Assembly: GCA_003175985.1 (NCBI GenBank)
Contig: PSRJ01000122.1
Coordinates: forward strand, 1 to 42,708
Source: Terriglobia bacterium
GTDB taxonomy: Bacteria; Acidobacteriota; Terriglobia; Bryobacterales; Bryobacteraceae
Length of the DNA: 42,708 nucleotides
Direction of reading: 5' to 3'
The notes below the pieces were generated by a model. The model was not told the DNA's origin and searched no databases. It saw only the letters and a list, made by a program, of their open reading frames with translations. Both the position numbers and the translations under genes were made by a program. This document shows, piece after piece, positions 7,817-15,963 of this stretch (position 1 is the stretch's first letter; each line of letters starts with the position of its first letter).

Positions 7817-10800
7817 ATGATAACGACTTTTGATTCAGATGGATTGCGTTCGCTTCGCCGGTTACAACTGTGGGGTTTGTTGGCGGTGGCATTGCTTATC
7901 GCCGCGCCGTCTCACGCGCAGTCGACCTTCGCGTCGGTCCTCGGGACGGTACGCGATCCCAGCGGCGGAAGTGTTGCCGCCTGTAAGATCCTGGTTGAGA
8001 ATACCGGTACGTCTCTGAGGCGCACGGCGGTAACCGACGGCGCCGGCAACTACACTGTTCCCAACCTCGAACCGGGAGGTTACACGATCCGCATGGAGGC
8101 TCCCGGTTTTCAAGCGGGCAACTATCGAGTCGAGTTAACGGCCCGGCAAACCATGCGGGTGGATGGACAGCTCACGGTGGCGTCACAGGTGGAAACGGTG
8201 AACGTGGTTGCCGAGGCTGCGGCCGTGATTAACACCGAGGTCTCAAACATTGCGGAAACCAAGTCGGGACGCGAGCTGGTGGATCTCCCCGTAGCTATCG
8301 CAACGCGCAGCACGGGCTCAACCAGCCCCATGTCCACCCTCACGACGCAGCCGGGTGTACAGACTGACCCCGCCGGAGGAATCTCGGTTGCCGGCTCCAA
8401 GCCGTCGATGCTGTCGATGAGTATCGATGGGATCAGCAGTATCGGTCCGCGCACCGCCGGCCCCTTGGTGGAATTGTTCCCATCGTTTAACTCCATTGCA
8501 GAAATCCGGGTCAGCGAGGTCAACAATGCGGCCGAGTTCGGCGGGATCAGTGACATCACAACAATATCGAAGAGCGGAACCAACGGTTACCACGGCGGCG
8601 TCTTCGAGAATTTCCAGAACGACATGATGAACGCCCGTAATACGTTCAGCGCGGTTGTGCCGCGGGTCCGAATGAACAACTTTGGAGCCTACGTGGGCGG
8701 CCCGGTGGGCGTTCCCCATCTCTATAGCGGCCACGACAGGACCTTCTTCTTTGCGAGTTATGAAGCCTTGCGCCTGCCCAAGTCACAAGTGCTCACCGAA
8801 AGCGTTCCTTCCCTGGCGCTCCGCAATGGAGATCTGTCTGTCTACCCGTATTCCATCAGGCAGCCCGGAACAAATGTGCCCTTCCCCGACAACCGGATTC
8901 CCATTAGCCAGATTTCGCCGATCGCCCTAAACGCACTCAACTATCTTTTTCCGCTTCCCAACACTGGTTCTCCCACTTCCGTTGCGAATAACTTTACGGA
9001 AAACTTGCCGACCCCCATCAGCAGCGATCAAGGGGATATGAGAATCGACCAGACGATCACGTCGAAGAACACAGCTTTTGCACGATTCACCTACAAGCAC
9101 AGGGATGTAACCGTGGCTCCTTCGCCCGGCGGCTCACCGACACCGAGCGGCTCCGCGCTGATCGGCGCCATCTCAACGCCCGAAATCGACTTTGGTTTAA
9201 CCGTTGCGGACAACTACATCATTTCTCCCACGGTTGTGAACGAAGTCCGATTGGGCTTCAACGGGAATCACACAGCGACTACTTATGGGATTACCTCCGA
9301 TCAGATGGTGAGTAAATTGGGGCTGGTCGGAATCCCACAACCTTATTCCGTTGGCGGCAATGTTCCCAATTTCAATATCACGGGATTCCAACAGACGGGC
9401 GGCAGCGCTGCAACCAAATCGCGGAATTTTACGTTTCAAATTCTTGAAACGCTCACATGGACCAAGGGAACGCACGCGCTGAAATTCGGGGGCGACTGGC
9501 GCCACCTCACGGGCTTTTACGCGAATGTCTTCGCGTCGTCCCGCTTGGGTCAGTATTCGTATAACGGCTCGGTCGTAGGTTCGAATGGAAATGGCTATAT
9601 TGGCAACCCGTTCGCCGCATTTCTGCTGGGTGTTCCGGATAAGGTCCAGTTGGCAACTGTAATTCAGCCCGATGGCGACGTCTACGCCGACCATCTCGCG
9701 TTTTTCGTGCAAGACGATTGGAAGGTGACTCCCCGTCTCACACTCAATTATGGGCTGCGTTGGGAATACCACCCGATGTTCAAGGACCGCTATCTCAACG
9801 GAACGAATTTCCTGCCGGACTACCTTTCCATCATCAACGGAGTCCCGATCCGGGGAGCGGCTGTGATTTCCAATCAGGAAGCCTTCAAAATCGAGAATCC
9901 GCTGTTCGCTGCCGCAATTGCCCCGACACCGGTGTTGACGGCCGCGCAGGCCGGAATCCCCGAGAGTTTGCGCTTTTCTTCACGCACCGATTTTGCGCCC
10001 CGCATTGGATTCGCGTGGAGACCGTTTTCCGATGGGAAAACGGTGATTCGGGGCGGCTACGGCCGGTTCATTGAAGGGTCGCTTGGATCGCTTTACAGTG
10101 CGGCGTGGGGCATTCACACCAGCTACGTCTCGATTTTCACGAACACCATCACGAACGGACAGGCGTCGCTCACGTTTCCCTACCCATTTCCATCGAACCT
10201 GGCACAGCCCGGCGTCTATGACTTTGAACAGGGCTTCGATCTTCATTACAAAGATCCCTGGATCCAGCAATGGAACCTGACATTCGAGCGGGATCTCGGC
10301 AAGGGGGTGGGAATCCGGCTTTCCTACGACGGAAGCCACGGGAGCGACCTGAATGTGCAGGAGAACCTGAACCAGCTACCCGCAAACACAATCGGTTTCA
10401 ACGCCGCGAAAAACTTCGCTCCGTACCCGGTGTTCGCCAAGATCGGCATTGAGTCCCAGGGAGGCTGGAGTAACTATAACGCAATGACCGTTTCGACAAC
10501 CAAGCGATCGTCCAGTCTTCAGTTCCAGGCGAGTTACACTTTCACCCGCAACCTGTCTAACGCCCAGAGCTGGAACCCGACTAGTTTTGCGACGGAAGCG
10601 GGAGGCCTCGTAACGGATCGTTTCAACCTTGGCTTGGATTATGGCAACGTATCGTTCTCCCGGCAGCATCGGTTTCTGGGCACGTTCCTGTATCAGCTCC
10701 CGTTCGGGAAAAAGGGAGCTCTGATGAAATCGGCGAACGGGTTTGTGGATCGGGTGGTGGGCGGATGGGAGTTGGCGGGCGTGCTTACCTTCCAGTCGGG

Positions 10801-11242
10801 GCCGTTTATGCAGGTTGTGGTACCAGGAGCGGATCCATCCGGTACGGGTTTTCCGAACCTCATCGGCGGCAGCAATGGGAGGGCGGATATGGTGAGTGGC
10901 GTGCCTCTCTATCCGGCAACGCAAACCTGGAGCCGATGGGTGAATCCGGCTGCATTTGCAGTACCGGCAAATAACATCGGGCGCTTCGGTAACGCCCCGG
11001 TTGGAAATGTGGTCGGACCAGGGACGCAGGCCGTATCGATGTCGCTGATGAAAGCCGTCGCCGTGCGCGAATCGGTTCGCGTGCAGATCGGCGCACAGGT
11101 GGGCAACCTGTTGAATCACCCTAACTACGCGCCGCCGAACATGGTCTTGAATACCGCGGCCTTCGGCACGCTATCGGCTCTTCAGACCGCGGAGGGCGCG
11201 GGCCCACGGCAAATTCAGCTCACGGGACGTGTTACCTTCTAA
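7817..11242 (+). CDS. Oar-like TonB-dependent outer-membrane receptor with carboxypeptidase-regulatory-like domain
   Basis: 1141 residues. The ATG at 7817 is preferred over the GTG at 7811 because TAAGGGGT at 7805-7812 is then correctly spaced. The signal peptide is RRLQLWGLLAVALLIAAPSHAQ. Residues about 40-115 are a carboxypeptidase-D-regulatory-like (Ig) domain (GTVRDPSGGSVAACKILVEN and LEPGGYTIRMEAPGF), then a plug with SKSGTNGYHGGVFENFQND, then a long beta-barrel ending in the outer-membrane signature GRVTF with terminal Phe. This architecture is highly expanded in Acidobacteria and is thought to import oligosaccharides or other polymers. No susD-like lipoprotein is adjacent. The DUF305 gene follows at once, so an operon with the downstream genes is likely. 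Confidence 0.9.
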   Translation: MITTFDSDGLRSLRRLQLWGLLAVALLIAAPSHAQSTFASVLGTVRDPSGGSVAACKILVENTGTSLRRTAVTDGAGNYTVPNLEPGGYTIRMEAPGFQAGNYRVELTARQTMRVDGQLTVASQVETVNVVAEAAAVINTEVSNIAETKSGRELVDLPVAIATRSTGSTSPMSTLTTQPGVQTDPAGGISVAGSKPSMLSMSIDGISSIGPRTAGPLVELFPSFNSIAEIRVSEVNNAAEFGGISDITTISKSGTNGYHGGVFENFQNDMMNARNTFSAVVPRVRMNNFGAYVGGPVGVPHLYSGHDRTFFFASYEALRLPKSQVLTESVPSLALRNGDLSVYPYSIRQPGTNVPFPDNRIPISQISPIALNALNYLFPLPNTGSPTSVANNFTENLPTPISSDQGDMRIDQTITSKNTAFARFTYKHRDVTVAPSPGGSPTPSGSALIGAISTPEIDFGLTVADNYIISPTVVNEVRLGFNGNHTATTYGITSDQMVSKLGLVGIPQPYSVGGNVPNFNITGFQQTGGSAATKSRNFTFQILETLTWTKGTHALKFGGDWRHLTGFYANVFASSRLGQYSYNGSVVGSNGNGYIGNPFAAFLLGVPDKVQLATVIQPDGDVYADHLAFFVQDDWKVTPRLTLNYGLRWEYHPMFKDRYLNGTNFLPDYLSIINGVPIRGAAVISNQEAFKIENPLFAAAIAPTPVLTAAQAGIPESLRFSSRTDFAPRIGFAWRPFSDGKTVIRGGYGRFIEGSLGSLYSAAWGIHTSYVSIFTNTITNGQASLTFPYPFPSNLAQPGVYDFEQGFDLHYKDPWIQQWNLTFERDLGKGVGIRLSYDGSHGSDLNVQENLNQLPANTIGFNAAKNFAPYPVFAKIGIESQGGWSNYNAMTVSTTKRSSSLQFQASYTFTRNLSNAQSWNPTSFATEAGGLVTDRFNLGLDYGNVSFSRQHRFLGTFLYQLPFGKKGALMKSANGFVDRVVGGWELAGVLTFQSGPFMQVVVPGADPSGTGFPNLIGGSNGRADMVSGVPLYPATQTWSRWVNPAAFAVPANNIGRFGNAPVGNVVGPGTQAVSMSLMKAVAVRESVRVQIGAQVGNLLNHPNYAPPNMVLNTAAFGTLSALQTAEGAGPRQIQLTGRVTF

Positions 11243-11246
11243 CAGA

Positions 11247-11936
11247 ATGCGGGAAAAGGGTCTGCGCGGGCCGCTTCCTGACGGTCGCGGCGTGGTAAGT
11301 TTTGTTTGTGCGGCCTTGCTTGTCGTCGGGATAGCCGCCGGCCAGCAGATCGTGCAGCCAGGTGCGCCAGGGCAAGGAAGTAAGATCCTTTCCCCGGCGG
11401 AGGCCGCCATAACTCTCCATCCGCCGACGGACGCAGATGCCGAGTTCATGCAAGGCATGATCCACCATCACGCTCAAGCGGTCGAAATGGTGGCGTTGCT
11501 GCTCACCCGCGGTCACGACAAACAGCTTCTGGAACTGGGTAAGCGCATCAGCATCTCGCAGACTGACGAGATCCAATATATGCAGCAGTGGCTCGAGGAT
11601 CGCCGCTTGCCTGTTCCCATGAACCACTCCCACATGAATCACATGGCGGCCATGAAGGGCCCGATGATGGATATGGCATCGATGCCGCCAATGCCCGGCA
11701 TGTTGACCCCGCAACAGATGCAGGCGCTGGGTAAGGCGAACGGCCGGGCGTTCGACCACTTGTTCTTAACCGGCATGATTCAGCATCACACTGGCGCCTT
11801 GGTCATGGTGCAGGACTTGTTCAACACCGCCGGGGCTGGACAGGATAACGTGTTGTACGACTTTGCCACGGACATCGACAACACACAACGCGCGGAAATT
11901 GAGATCATGCAGAGAATGCTGAAAGAGAAAAAATGA
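11247..11936 (+). CDS. DUF305 protein (CopM-like, possible metal-binding four-helix fold), exported
   Basis: 229 residues from the ATG at 11247, 4 bases after the receptor stop. A GTG at 11229 inside the receptor gene is an alternative; neither start has a clear Shine-Dalgarno. A hydrophobic N-terminal segment (VSFVCAALLVVGIAAG) looks like a signal peptide or anchor. Two DUF305 half-repeats are visible: FMQGMIHHHAQAVEMVALL and LTGMIQHHTGALVMVQDLF, each with paired His and following Met or Glu. Between them is a His/Met-rich linker (MNHSHMNHMAAMKGPMMDM) that suggests copper or silver binding, as reported for cyanobacterial CopM of this family. The ATGA overlap with the next gene indicates coupling. 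Confidence 0.85.
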   Translation: MREKGLRGPLPDGRGVVSFVCAALLVVGIAAGQQIVQPGAPGQGSKILSPAEAAITLHPPTDADAEFMQGMIHHHAQAVEMVALLLTRGHDKQLLELGKRISISQTDEIQYMQQWLEDRRLPVPMNHSHMNHMAAMKGPMMDMASMPPMPGMLTPQQMQALGKANGRAFDHLFLTGMIQHHTGALVMVQDLFNTAGAGQDNVLYDFATDIDNTQRAEIEIMQRMLKEKK

Positions 11937-13942
11937 TGGCGCCACAAACTCTCCGATTGAAGCACGGCGCGGCGAGCGTCTCTCTTGCGCTCGCGGTCTT
12001 GTGTCCCGTGATTTGCAGCGGACAAGGCGCGCCGGCCGCGGCTTCCGGTGCGCCGCTGAATTCGAAAGTCTTCACCAATCCGCGGGCGCCCGCCGATGAT
12101 CCGCGCATCGGCCTGAAGGGGGGGTTATACGACGCGGGCGAAGCGGCTTCCGGTATGGAACGGGTCGCGTCCTTGCCGAAGCCAACCGGCTTCGGTCCCG
12201 GGACTACGCCACCCGAGGCTCCGGGGCAGATCACCGGAGATCAACCGCCGCCTCCTGCCGAGGATGGCAAGCCTCCGCAGCCTCCCGCGATTCAATATGG
12301 CTCCACCAATTCAGACCTGGCTTTCAGTGGCAATCACCTGTTTGCGGGGAACTACAACGGAATTAACTTCTACGATATCGACAACCCCGCAAAGGTCAAA
12401 CTGACCACTTCGCTGATGTGTCCGGGCGGCCAGGGAGATGTCTCGGTATATGGCCATCTGCTGTTTATGTCGGCGGAAGCGGTCAATGGACGAATCGATT
12501 GCGGCACGCAGGGAATCGCTTTGCCTCCCGGCTATGTTCCGCCGCCGGCGCCCAAGCCTCAACCTCTGCCGAACGGCGGTGAACTCCCGCGACCGCAGCG
12601 GCCCCTTCCGCCGCCGAGTCCGGAACGGTTCCGGGGCGTACGCATTTTCGATATCAGCGATTTTTCCAACCCGAAACAGGTGGCAGCGGTGCAGAGCTGC
12701 CGCGGATCGCATACTCACACGCTCGTAATCGATCCGAAAGATAAAGAGAATGTCTACATCTATATCTCGGGCACGGGACAGGTCCGCCAGCCGGAGGAAA
12801 TGTCCGAATGTTCCGGTGGAGAACCCACGGCCAATCCCAATACCGCATTATTTCGCATCGACATCATCAAGGTGCCGCTAGCGCACCCGGAGCAGGCGAA
12901 GATCGTATCCAGCCCACGCATTTTCACCGACTCGCAAACGGGAGCCATCAATGGCCTGTGGAAGGGCGGGTTTCACGGCGAGGGCACGCAGACTACCTCG
13001 GAGACAAACCGGTGCCATGACATCACCGTCTATTCCGCGATCGGACTGGCTGCCGGAGCATGTTCCGGCAACGGAATCCTGTTGGACATCTCGAATCCAG
13101 TCAATCCGGTCCGTATCGATGCGGTAAGCGATCCGAATTACGCCTTCTGGCATTCCGCGAACTTCAACAACGATGGCACGAAAGTCCTGTTCACGGACGA
13201 ATGGGGCGGCGGCGGGCAGCCGCGTTGCCGCGCGACCGATCCGATGAATTGGGGCGCCGATGCGATATTCACGCTGTCGAACCGCAAGCTGACGCTATCC
13301 TCGTACTATAAGATGCCGGCGCCGCAGACGGAGCTGGAAAACTGCGTGGCGCACAATGGGTCGCTGATTCCGATTCCCGGGCGCGATGTGCTGGTGCAGG
13401 CGTGGTACCAGGGCGGTGTTTCCGTGGTGGATTTCACCGATGCCGCGCATCCCATGGAGATTGCCTACTTTGACCGTGGCCCGGTGAACGGCGAAAAACG
13501 CGCCTCCGGCGGGCAGTGGTCGGCCTACTGGTATAACGGCTATATCTATGGCTCGGAAATCGCGCGCGGCGTGGACGTGTTCCGCCTCGTGCCGAACAAG
13601 TTCATCACGCAAAATGAAATCGACGCCGCCAACCAGGTGCACTTCGATGAGCTCAATGTCCAGAACCAGCCGAAGATCACCTGGCCCGCGAATTTCATCG
13701 TGGCGCGCGCGTACGTCGATCAACTGAATCGCAGCGGCGCTCTGGCGTCCCCGCGGATTGCGGCGCTGAACGAAGCCATCATGAAATTCGATGACACCCC
13801 CTCCGACCGCAAAACCGAAGCGCAGCTTAAGGCAATAGCGGCCAGCCTCGACAAGGACGCCGCAGCGGTGAAAGCTCCGGCGGACGCGGCGCGTATTCGC
13901 GCACTTTCGGCAATCATCAAGCAAAGGACTTCGCATTTGTAG
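11933..13942 (+). CDS. LVIVD-repeat beta-propeller protein, exported, with proline-rich insertions
   Basis: 669 residues, starting in the ATGATG that overlaps the DUF305 stop. The signal peptide is SVSLALAVLCPVICSGQG. The body is made of LVIVD-type blades, for example GNYNGINFYDIDNPAKVKL, GVRIFDISDFSNPKQVAAV, GILLDISNPVNPVRIDAV and GGVSVVDFTDAAHPMEIAYF. Two proline-rich stretches (about residues 87-122 and 198-235) interrupt the blades. The C-terminal 130 residues are helical and outside the propeller. LVIVD proteins are surface or periplasmic scaffolds with no assigned enzyme activity. Adjacency to DUF305 is a recurrent pairing in bacteria as far as I recall. Cysteines are more frequent than usual, so disulphides are possible. 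Confidence 0.82.
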   Translation: MMAPQTLRLKHGAASVSLALAVLCPVICSGQGAPAAASGAPLNSKVFTNPRAPADDPRIGLKGGLYDAGEAASGMERVASLPKPTGFGPGTTPPEAPGQITGDQPPPPAEDGKPPQPPAIQYGSTNSDLAFSGNHLFAGNYNGINFYDIDNPAKVKLTTSLMCPGGQGDVSVYGHLLFMSAEAVNGRIDCGTQGIALPPGYVPPPAPKPQPLPNGGELPRPQRPLPPPSPERFRGVRIFDISDFSNPKQVAAVQSCRGSHTHTLVIDPKDKENVYIYISGTGQVRQPEEMSECSGGEPTANPNTALFRIDIIKVPLAHPEQAKIVSSPRIFTDSQTGAINGLWKGGFHGEGTQTTSETNRCHDITVYSAIGLAAGACSGNGILLDISNPVNPVRIDAVSDPNYAFWHSANFNNDGTKVLFTDEWGGGGQPRCRATDPMNWGADAIFTLSNRKLTLSSYYKMPAPQTELENCVAHNGSLIPIPGRDVLVQAWYQGGVSVVDFTDAAHPMEIAYFDRGPVNGEKRASGGQWSAYWYNGYIYGSEIARGVDVFRLVPNKFITQNEIDAANQVHFDELNVQNQPKITWPANFIVARAYVDQLNRSGALASPRIAALNEAIMKFDDTPSDRKTEAQLKAIAASLDKDAAAVKAPADAARIRALSAIIKQRTSHL

Positions 13943-13948
13943 CCGCGT

Positions 13949-15571
13949 ATGAAGCTGCCAGGGACATGCCTGCTCATTTGCGCGTTGTGCGGAGTCATTT
14001 CCGGCCAAAGCAATGACGCAGGCATTCCGGTGACCGATCGTCTCGTCATCGACAAATGCGGCACCTGCCACCCCCGCGATGAAAGCGGCAACATGCAACG
14101 GGTCTCCTGGCAGCGCACTACTCCCGAAGGTTGGCAGGACGAGATCAAGCAGATGATCCTGCGGAATGGTCTTTCGCTCACTCCGGAGGAGGCGCGGTCG
14201 ATCGTTCGGTCTTTGAGCGCCGATCATGGCTTGTCGCCGGAGGAAGCGCGTCCCGTGATGTACGATCCGGAGCGGCGCATTACCGAAGAGACCAATATCC
14301 CCAGCGAGCGGATGCGGGAGTGCGGCAGGTGCCATGCGTTTGCGCGGGCGCTCGAGTGGCGGCGTTCGGCCGCCGAGTGGAAGGAGTTTTCGGCGCGCCA
14401 CACCGAGCGCTACAAGATACGCGCGGGAGATGAGGCCGTGGCCTTCCTTACCACCGCGGCTCCATTACACACGCCCCAATGGGAGGCTTGGAGCACGCGC
14501 AAAGTCAGCCCCGATCTGTCGGGAACCTGGCTCGTCAATGCTTACGTTCCGGGGCGCGGCAGCCTCTACGGCCGCATCCAAATCGACCGGTCCGCCGCAG
14601 GCGAGTACAACACCCGTGTGGAACTTCGTTCGGTCAAGGACGGCTTACGCATCGTTCGTGCCGGGCGCGGCGCGGTGTTTGGCGGTTACGCCTGGCGTGG
14701 ACGCTCCAGCAGCGACACAGCGGTGTCCCCGCCGGACTCTTTGGCCAGCGAGGCACGCGAGGTAATGTGGTTCGCGCCTGATCAATCCTCGGCCGAAGGC
14801 CGCTGGTTCTGGGGACAATACCAGGAATTCGAATTCAACGTGAAGATCCAACGGCGGCCGTCCGGTTCCACGCTATTGGCGCTGGACTGTTCCGCGCTAA
14901 GGCTCGGCTCCAGATCGAATCGTATTTCTGTTTTCGGAGATCGCCTTCCGGATAAAGTATCCGCCGCAGACTTCGACCTCGGTACAGGCGTTACCGTGCG
15001 GAGCATTGTCTCTCACACGCCGGACGAAGCCGTACTGGATGTGGATGTGGCGCAATCCGCACAGCCCGGCAAGCGCGATTTCCATCTCGGAGCTTCTGTG
15101 TTACACGGAGCCATCGCGATCTACGATCGCATCGATTACGTGGATGTCAGGCCGGGGTCGTCCGTGGCCGCCTTCGGCGACCGCGAACATCCCAAGGGAT
15201 TCCACCAATTCGAAGCCATCGCTTATCAGCGCGGGCCGGACGGCAGGCTTCATACTCCGGATGACCTGGAACTCGGCCCGGTGGATGCCGACTGGTCCGT
15301 GCAGGTGTTTCATGCCGCGGAGGGCGCCAGTTCGCAATTCGTGGGCACGATGAGCGCCAGCGGCCTGTTTACTCCCGCCGACAAAAACCCCGGTAACAAC
15401 TTCGATTGCTGGGTGACAGCGGTGACTAAGGAGCGGGACCGGAACGGCGAGGCCCTGACGGGCAAGTCGTATATGGTGGTCACGGTTCCCACTTACGTAT
15501 TCAACGGACGCCGGTATGTTCGGGACCTCGATCGCTGGATCGATGACGGACCGGCAGGCGGCGCCCCATGA
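13949..15571 (+). CDS. Quinohemoprotein amine dehydrogenase alpha-subunit-like dihaem cytochrome
   Basis: 540 residues with signal peptide (CLLICALCGVISGQ). The N-terminal dihaem domain has CGTCH at 37-41 and CGRCH at 125-129. Between them is the WQRTTPEGWQDEIKQMI segment typical of QHNDH alpha. After about residue 160 come the beta-rich domains 2-4, including AIYDRIDYVDVRPG and a late FTPADKNPGNNF that I recognise from QHNDH alpha. In the known enzyme, alpha passes electrons from a small gamma subunit bearing cysteine tryptophylquinone, held in a beta propeller, to azurin or cytochrome c. No gamma or beta gene, and no radical SAM or subtilisin-like maturation gene, is adjacent. The role here is therefore uncertain. 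It follows LVIVD by 6 bases and overlaps the next gene by ATGA. Confidence 0.8.
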   Translation: MKLPGTCLLICALCGVISGQSNDAGIPVTDRLVIDKCGTCHPRDESGNMQRVSWQRTTPEGWQDEIKQMILRNGLSLTPEEARSIVRSLSADHGLSPEEARPVMYDPERRITEETNIPSERMRECGRCHAFARALEWRRSAAEWKEFSARHTERYKIRAGDEAVAFLTTAAPLHTPQWEAWSTRKVSPDLSGTWLVNAYVPGRGSLYGRIQIDRSAAGEYNTRVELRSVKDGLRIVRAGRGAVFGGYAWRGRSSSDTAVSPPDSLASEAREVMWFAPDQSSAEGRWFWGQYQEFEFNVKIQRRPSGSTLLALDCSALRLGSRSNRISVFGDRLPDKVSAADFDLGTGVTVRSIVSHTPDEAVLDVDVAQSAQPGKRDFHLGASVLHGAIAIYDRIDYVDVRPGSSVAAFGDREHPKGFHQFEAIAYQRGPDGRLHTPDDLELGPVDADWSVQVFHAAEGASSQFVGTMSASGLFTPADKNPGNNFDCWVTAVTKERDRNGEALTGKSYMVVTVPTYVFNGRRYVRDLDRWIDDGPAGGAP

Positions 15572-15951
15572 AACGTGTATTCGGTTCGCTTGCCCTGACC
15601 TGGGTTCTTCTCGTGGCCCGGCGACCGGCCGGCGCGCACCACGGATGGGCGGAATTCGACGAAACGGCTGAAATCAGCGTGGACGCGACGGTCTCGGCTT
15701 TTCATTTCGTCAACCCGCATTGCGTAGTGGAATTCGACTTGAAGGACGATTCCGGGAAGGTCCGAAGATGGCAGGGAGAGTTTTCCAACCCCGGCCAGTT
15801 GGCGCGCAAGGGGTGGAATGCCGCGTCGCTGCAACCCGGAGACAGGATCAAGCTTTCGGGTCATCCCGCAAGGAATAACGTGCCCGCGATCCATGTCACC
15901 AAGATCCGCACACCCGATGGCAAGGAGGTTGGGATCGAGAACGAGCGATGA
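15568..15951 (+). CDS. DUF6152-like small exported protein
   Basis: 127 residues. A short signal peptide (MKRVFGSLALTWVLLVARRPAGA) is followed by AHHGWAEFDETAEISVDATV, the HH-x(4)-FD opening of this family, then FVNPHCVVEFDLKD and WQGEFSNPGQLARKGW. The fold is a single small beta-barrel or OB-like domain. The function is unknown; conserved His suggests metal binding. It starts within the stop of the dihaem protein (ATGA), so it belongs to the same transcript. It converges on the minus-strand hydrolase gene 12 bases downstream. Confidence 0.75.
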   Translation: MKRVFGSLALTWVLLVARRPAGAHHGWAEFDETAEISVDATVSAFHFVNPHCVVEFDLKDDSGKVRRWQGEFSNPGQLARKGWNAASLQPGDRIKLSGHPARNNVPAIHVTKIRTPDGKEVGIENER

Positions 15952-15963
15952 GGGGCGCCTGTT

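Noticed and set aside
7811..7840. The receptor N-terminus MTMITTFDSD resembles the start of LacZ alpha (MTMIT)
   Set aside because: Only five residues agree, the codons differ and the rest is a typical acidobacterial receptor signal peptide. This is coincidence, not vector sequence.
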